A stretch of 6,708 nucleotides of DNA from NCBI GenBank assembly GCA_947443815.1, contig CANEXR010000160.1:1-6708 (forward strand). The letters are read 5' to 3'. Below, one piece after another: positions 1 to 6,384 of the stretch. This DNA comes from Flavobacteriaceae bacterium. Its GTDB lineage: Bacteria; Bacteroidota; Bacteroidia; Flavobacteriales; Flavobacteriaceae. The notes beneath the pieces were generated by a model. It was not told where the DNA came from, searched no databases, and saw nothing but the letters and a program-made list of their open reading frames with translations. A program made the translations under genes and the position numbers. The first letter of the stretch is position 1; each line of letters opens with the position of its first letter.

Positions 1-218
1 CGGAGTGAGTCAATACTAATGCCAAAAAAAGTAAGTGCATATTGTCCTATAAAAAAAGAAACGATAAGAATTATAAAAACATTTATCGCTGTCCATAACG
101 AAATTCTTGAACGTTCTTTTTTAGAATCTTCTTGTGTAAGTCCTACAAAAATTGGAACTGTTCCAATTGGATTTAATACCGAAAATAAAGCGGCAAATAA
201 GTAGATAAAAAGATCCAT
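1..218 (-). CDS. MarC-family (NAAT-type) integral membrane protein, 5' end only
   Basis: The minus strand is open from an ATG at 218-216 to the window edge, giving the first 72 residues of a protein whose families usually run to about 190-210 residues. It begins MDLFIYLFAALFSVLNPIG and continues with TVPIFVGLTQ. A first membrane helix followed by N-P-I-G-x-x-P-I-F-x-x-L-T is the recognisable N-terminal signature of the MarC/UPF0056 family. A polar loop (residues about 29-41, rich in Lys, Glu, Arg and Ser) and a second hydrophobic helix (about 42-66) follow. Members are polytopic inner-membrane proteins. One archaeal member was described as a neutral amino acid transporter, but the role of most bacterial members, including MarC, is unknown. 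No Shine-Dalgarno is visible, which is normal for Bacteroidota. The gene diverges from the CoA-binding gene at 374. I saw no TAnnTTTG element upstream of it on the minus strand. Confidence 0.82.
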   Translation of the reverse strand, partial: MDLFIYLFAALFSVLNPIGTVPIFVGLTQEDSKKERSRISLWTAINVFIILIVSFFIGQYALTFFGISIDSL

Positions 219-346
219 ATTTTCTTGTTTATAGGTGTAAAAATAGTGTTTTTTTTAAAATGCTATATGCTTCATATTCGGATATTATTTTTATTAGTAA
301 AATAGCTAAACTAAAAAATACAGAAATAGTTACCCCTTTTTTTGAT

Positions 347-354
347 TACTTTTG
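347..354 (+). promoter_or_regulatory. Probable -7 promoter element (TACTTTTG) of the CoA-binding gene
   Basis: TACTTTTG matches the Bacteroidota housekeeping -7 consensus TAnnTTTG exactly and ends 19 bases before the ATG at 374. The -33 TTG element is not clear: the best-placed triplet is TAG at 327-329, 17 bases upstream. Transcription would start roughly at 359-362, leaving a leader of about 12-15 bases. The surrounding 14 bases (342-355) are repeated exactly in front of recR. The rest of the 219-373 intergenic region is AT-rich and shows nothing else I can name. Confidence 0.55.
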
Positions 355-373
355 CAAAAGATAATTATAGAAA

Positions 374-742
374 ATGATGAAAAATAAAAAGACGTTGGTT
401 CTTGGAGCCTCAACAAAACCTGACCGATATGCATATATTGCTATTGAAAAATTAGTTGAAAAAGGGCATTCTGTTTTGGCAATAGGTCAAAATGCAGGAG
501 AAGTGGCGGGGATAAAAATTCAGACGAAAGCAATTCCATTAAAAAACATCGATACCGTTACACTTTATCTAAACCCTTCTCGCCAAAGAGATTATTATAA
601 TTACATCGTTGAAGCAAGCCCAAAACGAGTGATTTTCAATCCAGGGACCGAGAATCCTGAGTTTTATCAATTATTGAAATTAAATGATATTAAATTTGAA
701 GTAGCTTGTACTTTGGTATTGCTGGCAACAAATCAATATTAA
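374..742 (+). CDS. Small CoA-binding-domain protein (CoA_binding_2, YccU-like)
   Basis: This 122-residue protein is a single Rossmann-like CoA-binding domain of the PF13380/YccU type. It opens with a beta strand and a glycine-containing loop (TLVLGAST, residues 7-14), then D17-R-Y and a helix up to about residue 30. A second strand ending in AIG follows (36-38). The later segment V86-IFNPGTENPEF matches the 'QpG.en.e' loop region of the family. The C-terminal piece holds the conserved Cys (C112) before a final hydrophobic strand. The length is typical for the stand-alone family. Such proteins bind CoA or related nucleotides, but no reaction is established, so the cellular role stays open. Two ATG codons are adjacent (374 and 377); the second would give MKNKK and may be the true start. 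It appears monocistronic, with its own promoter match and a convergent symporter gene directly downstream. Confidence 0.85.
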   Translation: MMKNKKTLVLGASTKPDRYAYIAIEKLVEKGHSVLAIGQNAGEVAGIKIQTKAIPLKNIDTVTLYLNPSRQRDYYNYIVEASPKRVIFNPGTENPEFYQLLKLNDIKFEVACTLVLLATNQY

Positions 743-787
743 TTTTCTCTGTTTTTTTCAAATAAGAAAATATACTTAAATAAGTAT
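743..787. terminator. Possible bidirectional terminator between convergent genes
   Basis: Only 44 bases separate the stop of the CoA-binding gene from that of the convergent symporter gene. They contain TTTTCT (743-748) facing AGAAAA (765-770) around a T-run. A short perfect inverted repeat follows, ATACTTA (772-778) against TAAGTAT (781-787), which reaches into the symporter stop codon. Both stems are pure AT or nearly so and thus weak. The placement, more than the stability, suggests termination for both strands. Confidence 0.3.
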
Positions 788-2295
788 TAAAATCGCGTTG
801 TTGATAAAGCAGGTTTACTAATTGCTAATAATCCTAAAAAAGTAATTAACCCATTTATGATAATTAATTCATTGTCAAAAACATAACCGAAAAAAAGTGT
901 TTTTGAGTTTTCGCTTATAAAAAAAGTTAATGCAGGTGAAAGAATGCAAATAATTGGGACCAGTTTATCTGTTACGGTTTTAGATTTTAGAAACAATCCA
1001 AAACTATATAACCCCAAAAGAGGACCATATGTATAAGAGGCTACTCTAAAAATCATTCCTACCACAGAACTGTCATTGATTGAATTAAAAAAAAGAATAA
1101 CAAAAAACATTAGCAATGAAAAGCTGACATGGACAAAATGTCTGGTTCGGACAACATTTGGTTTGTTTAAGTTTTCTGTTTTGTCCATTCCTAAAAAATC
1201 AACACAAAAAGAGGTGGTAAGTGCAGTAAGTGCTGAATCAGTTGTGGCAAATGTTGCTGCGGTTAGTCCTAATAAAAAAACAATTGATGGTATTAATGTC
1301 AAATGATTAAAGGCTATTTCAGGAAAAAGTAAATCGGTTCTGGGTTTTCCTGTTACAAAATCAAGCGGAACTTCAATTCCATTTTTACCTGCATAAAGGT
1401 ATAATAAGGCGCCTACACTAAGAAAAAAGATATTGATCAAAACAAATATTCCTGTAAAAGTGAACATGTTTTTTTGTGCTTCGCCAATAGAAGCACAACT
1501 AAGATTTTTTTGCATTAAATCTTGATCTAATCCTACCATAGCAATGGTGACAAATATTCCTCCTAAAATTTGTTTTGCAAAATGGAATTTACTCGAAATG
1601 AAATTTTCAAAGAAAAAAACTTTAGAATAATTACTATTCTTTACCTCTTCAAAAGCTTCAAAAGCATTGAGATGTAAGCTTTTACAAATAAAGAATATGG
1701 TTAGAAAAACTGAAGATACCAGGAAGAATGTCTGCAGTGTGTCAGTAATAATTATTGTTTTTAATCCTCCTTTATAAGTATAAGAAAATATCAAACCCAA
1801 CGAAATTAAAACGGTAACGGCAAAAGGGATTTGATAATAATCAAAAACAAAACGTTGTAAAACAATTACGACCAAGTAGAGTCTAAAAGCGGACCCTATT
1901 GTTCGGCTTATCAAAAAAATTGTTGCAGCTGTTTTGTATGAATAGGTTCCCAAACGTTGTTCAATATATCCATAAATCGAAGTCAGATTCATTCTGTAAT
2001 AAAGAGGGAGTAGAATTTTGGCAATAATTATAAATCCAATAGCGTTCCCTAATACAAATTGGAAATATTTGAATTGTTCGCCAGTTGGAGCGCCAACTTC
2101 ACCAGGTACTGAAATAAACGTAACGCCTGAGAGTGCCGTTCCAATCATTCCGAAAGCTACAAGGTACCATTTTGAGTTTTTATTGGCTTTAAAAAAAGCC
2201 TCATTTCCATTGTCTTTTTTGCTTACAAAATGTGAAATGAAAAATAAAATTCCGAAGTAGACTACAATAAGTGATAGAATGGCGAATGGTGTCAT
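787..2295 (-). CDS. Sodium:solute symporter (SSS/SLC5 family), substrate unknown
   Basis: The 502-residue protein is strongly hydrophobic, with about 12-13 predicted membrane helices, the usual size for this inner-membrane Na+-coupled uptake family with a LeuT-like fold. Family landmarks appear in order: the TM1 unwound region G49-MIGTALSGVTF followed by SVPGEVGAP (62-70); YGYIEQRLG (108-116), equivalent to the common 'EYLEKRFG' motif; YKGGLKTIIITDTLQ (174-188), matching 'GGLxAVxxTDxxQ'; GLDQDLMQKNL (255-265), matching 'DQxxxQR'; and the Na+-site helix GLTAATFATTDSALTAL (343-359), ending near FCVDFLG. The substrate (sugar, amino acid, sialic acid or other) cannot be told from sequence alone. 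The ATG at 2295 gives a natural N-terminus beginning in the first helix. The gene converges on the CoA-binding gene and diverges from recR, so it is probably transcribed alone. Its promoter is unclear. Confidence 0.92.
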   Translation of the reverse strand: MTPFAILSLIVVYFGILFFISHFVSKKDNGNEAFFKANKNSKWYLVAFGMIGTALSGVTFISVPGEVGAPTGEQFKYFQFVLGNAIGFIIIAKILLPLYYRMNLTSIYGYIEQRLGTYSYKTAATIFLISRTIGSAFRLYLVVIVLQRFVFDYYQIPFAVTVLISLGLIFSYTYKGGLKTIIITDTLQTFFLVSSVFLTIFFICKSLHLNAFEAFEEVKNSNYSKVFFFENFISSKFHFAKQILGGIFVTIAMVGLDQDLMQKNLSCASIGEAQKNMFTFTGIFVLINIFFLSVGALLYLYAGKNGIEVPLDFVTGKPRTDLLFPEIAFNHLTLIPSIVFLLGLTAATFATTDSALTALTTSFCVDFLGMDKTENLNKPNVVRTRHFVHVSFSLLMFFVILFFNSINDSSVVGMIFRVASYTYGPLLGLYSFGLFLKSKTVTDKLVPIICILSPALTFFISENSKTLFFGYVFDNELIIINGLITFLGLLAISKPALSTTRF

Positions 2296-2381
2296 TTTTT
2301 ATTAAAATTATTTTTGCCAATTTACACAAATAATCTTCAAAATTTCAAAATTTCTGTCACAGACGTTCAGTACAAATTGAT

Positions 2382-2389
2382 TACTTTTG
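2382..2389 (+). promoter_or_regulatory. Probable -7 promoter element (TACTTTTG) of recR
   Basis: TACTTTTG is an exact TAnnTTTG match ending only 5 bases before the recR ATG at 2395. Bacteroidota transcription usually starts a few bases past this element, so the start site would fall at or next to the ATG and the message would be leaderless or nearly so. No TTG triplet sits at the expected -33 distance, so the assignment rests on the -7 match and its position. The 14 bases at 2377-2390 are identical to those at 342-355. Confidence 0.5.
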
Positions 2390-2394
2390 CCTTT

Positions 2395-3015
2395 ATGGAA
2401 TTTTCTTCAAAATTAATAGAAAAAGCAGTTAACGAAATGTCGCAACTGCCCGGAATAGGCAAGCGGACTGCCTTGCGATTGGTATTGCATTTATTAAAAC
2501 AACCTAAAGAACAAACTGAATTTCTTTCACAGGCTTTGATCAAGATGCGAGAGGATATAAAGTATTGTAGCAATTGTCATAATATTTCGGATCGTATTCT
2601 TTGTGAAATTTGTGCTAATAAAAGTAGAAATCATCAAATAATTTGTGTGGTTGAGGACATTCGAGATGTCATGGCTATCGAAAACACAGGGCAATTTAGA
2701 GGGATTTATCATGTTTTGGGGGGTAAAATTTCGCCAATTGATGGGGTAGGGCCAAGTCAATTAAACATAATTTCTTTAGTAGACAAAATTAAATTAGGAG
2801 ACGTGAGTGAAATTATTTTTGCATTAAGTTCAACAATGGAGGGAGATACTACAAATTTTTATATATATAAGCAAATTGCTGAATGTACTCTTGTCATCTC
2901 AACTATTGCAAGGGGAATATCAGTAGGCGATGAATTAGAATATGCAGATGAAGTTACTTTAGGGAGAAGCATATTACAACGCGTCCCTTTTGAAAAGTCT
3001 TTTAGAAACAATTAA
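2395..3015 (+). CDS. recR: Recombination mediator protein RecR
   Basis: This is a 206-residue RecR, normal length for the family, which acts with RecF and RecO to load RecA onto SSB-coated single-stranded DNA at gaps and in repair. All domains are present: the N-terminal helix-hairpin-helix with LPGIGKRTALR (18-28); a four-cysteine zinc finger C58-x2-C61-x8-C70-x2-C73; a Toprim domain beginning ICVVEDIRDV (83-92) with acidic E87 and D88, then YHVLGGKISPIDGVGP (105-120) and MEGDTTNFYI (148-157); and a C-terminal LGRSILQR (189-196). An in-frame ATG at 2314 would add 27 residues, but that extension (containing YKLITFAF) covers the promoter match and has no family counterpart. The start at 2395 (MEFSSKLIEKAV) is where RecR proteins normally begin. 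The gene diverges from the symporter gene and is followed 70 bases later by the polysaccharide export operon on the same strand. Confidence 0.96.
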   Translation: MEFSSKLIEKAVNEMSQLPGIGKRTALRLVLHLLKQPKEQTEFLSQALIKMREDIKYCSNCHNISDRILCEICANKSRNHQIICVVEDIRDVMAIENTGQFRGIYHVLGGKISPIDGVGPSQLNIISLVDKIKLGDVSEIIFALSSTMEGDTTNFYIYKQIAECTLVISTIARGISVGDELEYADEVTLGRSILQRVPFEKSFRNN

Positions 3016-3035
3016 ATCATATAATAAATAATGAT

Positions 3036-3060
3036 GCTTTTTAAATCGTAAATGAAAAGC
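3036..3060 (+). terminator. Weak hairpin after recR, possible terminator
   Basis: GCTTTTTA (3036-3043) can pair with TGAAAAGC (3053-3060) through one G-T wobble, leaving a 9-base loop. It lies 20 bases past the recR stop and directly abuts the TATATTTG promoter match at 3061. There is no clean T-run after it, so intrinsic termination would be inefficient. It overlaps the place where the -33 element of the wza promoter should be, so a regulatory role is equally possible. Confidence 0.25.
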
Positions 3061-3068
3061 TATATTTG
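3061..3068 (+). promoter_or_regulatory. Probable -7 promoter element (TATATTTG) of the wza-wzc operon
   Basis: TATATTTG matches TAnnTTTG exactly and ends 17 bases before the wza ATG, predicting a leader of about 10-13 bases. There is no TTG at the expected -33 spacing; the region there is TTTTTA. This is the likely entry point for transcription of the polysaccharide locus, in addition to any read-through from recR. Confidence 0.5.
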
Positions 3069-3085
3069 TTCCAAAAAATAATATA

Positions 3086-3877
3086 ATGAGCAGATACATC
3101 CTATATTTTACATTAATCTTCAGTTTTTTATTTACTTCTTGTATACCCACTAAAGATTTAATTTATCTTCAAAAAAAAGATGCTTCAGGAGTTGAAGCTA
3201 GTATTTCTGAGGTTGAATCTAAGCCTTATCGACTTCAAACAAATGATGTTTTGAGTATTACATTGAAAGCGATAGATCCAAAATTGGTTGCTATTTTTAA
3301 CCCAACAAACAAGGCTGATGGAGCTGGAAAATCAGAGACTGATTTGTATTTTGATGGTTTTACAGTTGATGATCACGGCAATATTCGAATTCCAATTTTA
3401 GGAGACATCAATGTTATAGGATACACACTCGAGGAAATCAGGGTTAGAATTGAAAAACAATTGTTAGCAGAGTATTTTAACAAAGAAGCAAATATTTTTG
3501 TCACCGTTAAATTAGCGGGGTTTAGGTATACAATTAATGGAGAAGTAGGTAGCCCTGGAACAAAGACTTTATTTCAAGAGCGTATTAATATTATGGAAGC
3601 GATTGCTAATTCAGGCGATATTACGATAACTGGAAATAGAAAAGCAGTAACTATTATGCGAAAATCTCCAACTGGAATTCAAATGCATGATTTGGATCTT
3701 ACAGATATAAATGTGATGCAATCTCCGTATTATTATTTGCAACCCAATGATTTTATTTATGTAAAACCGCTTAAGCAAAAAACTTGGGGAACTGGAAAAA
3801 CAGGTATAGAATCGTTGAGTTCTATTATCACAATTTTGTCATTGGCAACGACAACTTTTTTATTATTAAAAAATTAA
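3086..3877 (+). CDS. wza: Wza-like outer-membrane polysaccharide export lipoprotein (OPX)
   Basis: This 263-residue protein is the outer-membrane export component of a Wzy-type polysaccharide system. Residues 1-18 form a lipoprotein signal peptide (hydrophobic 5-16) ending in FTSC, with C19 as the expected lipidated residue. KDLIYLQ (23-29) follows, as is common just after the lipid anchor in Bacteroidota OPX proteins. The poly-export (PES) domain runs from about 48 (YRLQTNDVLSITL) to 145, including GNIRIPILGDINVIGYTLEEI (98-118). An SLBB-type domain follows, from FRYTINGEVGSPG (146-158) to YYLQPNDFIYVKPLK (216-230). A hydrophobic C-terminal helix (about 243-261) ends the protein. It is much shorter than E. 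coli Wza (379 residues), lacking extra SLBB material, but is of a size usual for Bacteroidota. The gene has its own promoter match and is followed after 15 bases by wzc, its expected inner-membrane partner, so the two almost certainly share a transcript. Confidence 0.92.
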   Translation: MSRYILYFTLIFSFLFTSCIPTKDLIYLQKKDASGVEASISEVESKPYRLQTNDVLSITLKAIDPKLVAIFNPTNKADGAGKSETDLYFDGFTVDDHGNIRIPILGDINVIGYTLEEIRVRIEKQLLAEYFNKEANIFVTVKLAGFRYTINGEVGSPGTKTLFQERINIMEAIANSGDITITGNRKAVTIMRKSPTGIQMHDLDLTDINVMQSPYYYLQPNDFIYVKPLKQKTWGTGKTGIESLSSIITILSLATTTFLLLKN

Positions 3878-3892
3878 AATAGAGTTCAAAAG

Positions 3893-6352
3893 ATGTTAGA
3901 TATAAAAGATTTTTCGATTTTTGAAAGCCAAACTAGTTTTGATTTTAAAGGGTTTTTAATCAAGATTGCAAGTTATTGGAAGTGGTTTTTATTTAGTTTA
4001 TTAATTACGTTTACCATTGCCTATCAAGTAAATATTAGAAAAGAGAAGATATATGCAATGGAAACTCTTATTGCTGTAAAAGAAGAAACAAATCCTTTGT
4101 TTACATCAAATACCAGTTTAACATTCAATTGGGGTGGTACCTCCGATCAAGTTCAAACCATTTCAACCACATTACAATCGAGATCGCATAATGAGTTAGT
4201 TGTAGATAAATTGCAATACTATATCAGTTACTTGTCACAAGGAGAATACAATCTTGTTGACGCTTATGGAGCGGCCCCTTTTTATGTAAATATTGATAAG
4301 ACTAAAGGACAATTAGCAGGCAATCTTATTGGAATTAAATTTTTGACGGAAAGTGAATATGAAATTAGAATTCCATTTGAGAATAATGCTGTTTCATTGA
4401 TAACCTATTCAAATAATTCATATGGTAATACTGCGGTTGAAATCGGAGAATTTATTAAAAAATACAAAGTTGGAGAGCAGGTTTCATTGCCTTTTTTGAA
4501 TTGGAAATTGCAAATAAAAGACAATCCAGGACTTTATAAAGGGAACGAATATTTTGTTCAATTTAATGATTTTGACGGGACTGTTTCTAGTTATAAAGGG
4601 ATAAATGTAAGGTCAGATGAAAAAGGAGGGTCTATAATAACATTAGGCATGCAGGGTACAAACAAAGCTCGAATGGTTGAGTATTTAAACGCAACTGTAA
4701 AAATGCTAATAAAAAGACAGTTAGATAGTAAGAACCAATTTGCAACAAACACGATAGCTTTTATTGATAGTACATTAATCACAATGGAATCTCAGTTAAA
4801 AGAGACAGGGAATGAACTAAAATCATTTAGAAAAGATAAAAATATATATGATGTAGAGGAAGGTGGCTCAAAATTTTCGGAAAAAATACTGGGGTTTGAT
4901 GTTTCTAAAGATGAAATAGTGCGTAAAGTAGCTTATTACAACTCCTTAAAAACATATTTGAAAAACAGCGTTGATTATGCTAAATTACCCGCGCCATCTG
5001 TTGCAGGAATAGAAGATCCGAATATTGTAGTTAATGTGTCCAAATTGATATCGCTTTCAACTCAAAGATCAGAAATGGCTTATGCTGTAAAAAGCGATAA
5101 GATATTTAAGGATTTTGACAATCAGATGATGGCTGTTAAAAATGTGCTTTTAGAGAATATTGCAACAGCAAAAGCATCTTTGCAGTATGATTTAGCTTTA
5201 ATAGAAAGCAAGATAAGTGAAACGGAAAGTACTATTAAACAACTTCCTGAAGACCAACAAGAGTTGATAAAGATAAAAAGGAAATATGATTTAAGTGATA
5301 ATATTTATAGTACATTTCTTCAAAAAAGGAGTGAAGCAGATATTGTCAAAGCAGCCAATTTATCAGATGTTCATTTTATAGATCCTGCCAAAGATGTAGG
5401 AGCAGGATTAATAGGTCCAAAAACTTCTGTGAATTATGTTTTAGCACTTTTTTTAGGTATTTTAATTCCGTTGCTTATTGTTTTCGGTATTTTTTTTGTT
5501 AATAATTCGATCCAAAATACGGAAGATGTAAGCAAGTTAACCCAAATTCCTTTGATAGGAGTAGTTGGTGTCAATAAAGAAAACACAAATTTAGCAGTTT
5601 TTGATAAACCTAAATCTGCATTGTCAGAATCCTTTAGAGCAATTCGTTCATCATTACAGTTTTTGTATAAAAAACAGCATTTAGAAGGAGCTAAAACGCT
5701 TATGATTACTTCATCTGTGAGTGGTGAAGGGAAAACATTTTGTTCTATAAATATCGCTACAATATTTGCATTGAGTGAGAAAAAAACAGTAATTGTTGGA
5801 TTAGATTTAAGAAAACCTAGGCTGTTTGATGAGTTTAATTTGAATAATGATGTTGGAGTTGTAAACTATTTGATCAAGCAAAAAAATCTTAGCGAAATTA
5901 TCAATCCTACTCATGTTCCTTTTTTGGATGTTATTCTTTCGGGGCCTATACCTCCTAATCCAGCTGAAATGATTTTAAGTGATGGAATGAAAGAACTGAT
6001 GGAAGAATTAAAAACCAAATATGATTATATTATTCTGGATACGCCTCCTGTTGGATTAGTTTCTGATGCATTAGAATTGGCACAATATTGTGATGTTACC
6101 TTGTATGTTGTAAGACAGAATTTCACTAAAAGGGAAATGATAACTTTATTAAATAATCGAGTTAAACGAGGAGAACTTCATAATACAAGTATTATTCTAA
6201 ATAGCTTTGAAAATAAAGCTAAATATGGAGCGGGTTATGGTTACGGTTATGGATACGGCTATGGCTATGGTACTTATTCAAATGGGTATCATGAAGTGGA
6301 AGAAGATAAAAATAGTATTAAAAAAGTAATCCAAAAATTCTTTAAAAAATAA
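3893..6352 (+). CDS. wzc: Wzc-like polysaccharide co-polymerase with BY-type tyrosine kinase domain
   Basis: The 819-residue protein fuses a Wzz-like chain-length and export domain to a cytoplasmic bacterial tyrosine kinase, as in E. coli Wzc (about 720 residues). TM1 is at about 29-46. The large periplasmic region (about 47-510) includes helical segments around 295-315 and 410-480 (GNVR-type, IKRKYDLSDNIYSTFLQKRSEA). TM2 is at about 514-536. The kinase follows: the oligomerisation motif E579-x2-R582-x2-R585; Walker A SGEGKT (610-615, K614); Walker A' VIVGLDLRKP (633-642) with D638; and Walker B IILDTPP (713-719, D716). The tail (777-799) carries nine tyrosines, six in a Gly-Tyr repeat, as the expected autophosphorylation cluster. 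The position normally held by the first Asp of Walker A' is G636. Wzc is expected to dock under Wza and control polymer length and export through phosphorylation cycling. No phosphatase gene separates wza and wzc. AGAG at 3881-3884 is a weak candidate ribosome site. Confidence 0.94.
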   Translation: MLDIKDFSIFESQTSFDFKGFLIKIASYWKWFLFSLLITFTIAYQVNIRKEKIYAMETLIAVKEETNPLFTSNTSLTFNWGGTSDQVQTISTTLQSRSHNELVVDKLQYYISYLSQGEYNLVDAYGAAPFYVNIDKTKGQLAGNLIGIKFLTESEYEIRIPFENNAVSLITYSNNSYGNTAVEIGEFIKKYKVGEQVSLPFLNWKLQIKDNPGLYKGNEYFVQFNDFDGTVSSYKGINVRSDEKGGSIITLGMQGTNKARMVEYLNATVKMLIKRQLDSKNQFATNTIAFIDSTLITMESQLKETGNELKSFRKDKNIYDVEEGGSKFSEKILGFDVSKDEIVRKVAYYNSLKTYLKNSVDYAKLPAPSVAGIEDPNIVVNVSKLISLSTQRSEMAYAVKSDKIFKDFDNQMMAVKNVLLENIATAKASLQYDLALIESKISETESTIKQLPEDQQELIKIKRKYDLSDNIYSTFLQKRSEADIVKAANLSDVHFIDPAKDVGAGLIGPKTSVNYVLALFLGILIPLLIVFGIFFVNNSIQNTEDVSKLTQIPLIGVVGVNKENTNLAVFDKPKSALSESFRAIRSSLQFLYKKQHLEGAKTLMITSSVSGEGKTFCSINIATIFALSEKKTVIVGLDLRKPRLFDEFNLNNDVGVVNYLIKQKNLSEIINPTHVPFLDVILSGPIPPNPAEMILSDGMKELMEELKTKYDYIILDTPPVGLVSDALELAQYCDVTLYVVRQNFTKREMITLLNNRVKRGELHNTSIILNSFENKAKYGAGYGYGYGYGYGYGTYSNGYHEVEEDKNSIKKVIQKFFKK
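6233..6271 (+). repeat. In-frame hexanucleotide repeat encoding a Gly-Tyr tract in Wzc
   Basis: Six and a half copies of a 6-base unit of form GG(T/A/C)-TA(T/C) encode alternating Gly and Tyr at Wzc residues 781-793. Third-position differences (GGT, GGA, GGC; TAT, TAC) break the perfect repetition, which suggests selection on the protein rather than a freshly slipped tract. Any gain or loss of whole units would keep the reading frame and change the number of phosphorylatable tyrosines. Confidence 0.85.
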
Positions 6353-6360
6353 AATAGCTA

Positions 6361-6368
6361 TAATTTTG
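6361..6368 (+). promoter_or_regulatory. Possible internal promoter (-7 element TAATTTTG) before the epimerase gene
   Basis: TAATTTTG is an exact TAnnTTTG match in the 32-base gap between wzc and the epimerase gene, ending 16 bases before the ATG at 6385. A TTC at 6338-6340, inside the end of wzc, sits 20 bases upstream as a one-mismatch -33 element. The flanks resemble the wza promoter (both have AGCTATA before and TTTGTT within or after the element). It could give the sugar genes expression separate from wza-wzc, but AT-rich sequence makes chance matches likely. Confidence 0.35.
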
Positions 6369-6384
6369 TTTTAAATTCTAATAG

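Noticed and set aside
19..204. 61-residue plus-strand open frame at the left edge
   Set aside because: It is antisense to the MarC-family gene, whose product has a clear family signature; the plus-strand translation resembles nothing.
241..320. AT-rich short inverted repeats in the intergenic region between the MarC and CoA-binding genes
   Set aside because: The pairings are short, imperfect and all AT; nothing distinguishes them from background composition.
1076..1306. Plus-strand open frames inside the symporter gene (also 2018-2260)
   Set aside because: Both lie opposite well-conserved symporter motifs and are explained as antisense shadows.
2317..2324. TAAATTGG on the minus strand as a symporter promoter
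   Set aside because: It is one mismatch from TAnnTTTG, with a TTG 21 bases upstream on that strand, but in this AT-rich region such a match is too weak to list as a feature.
2338..2354. Tandem CAAAATTT repeat upstream of recR
   Set aside because: Only two copies of an AT-rich 8-mer; chance is a sufficient explanation.
2314..2394. N-terminal extension of RecR from an upstream in-frame ATG
   Set aside because: It covers the promoter match and encodes 27 residues with no counterpart in RecR proteins, which start at MEFSSKL-type sequence.
2367..2760. Minus-strand open frames over recR (2367-2573 and 2527-2760) and over wzc (4591-4782)
   Set aside because: They overlap conserved coding sequence, have no recognisable content and no supporting promoter.
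3016..3085. A UpxY/RfaH-type antitermination leader, ops or JUMPstart element before wza
   Set aside because: No ops-like GGCGGTAG core is present, no NusG-like gene precedes wza, and the predicted leader is only about 10-13 bases.
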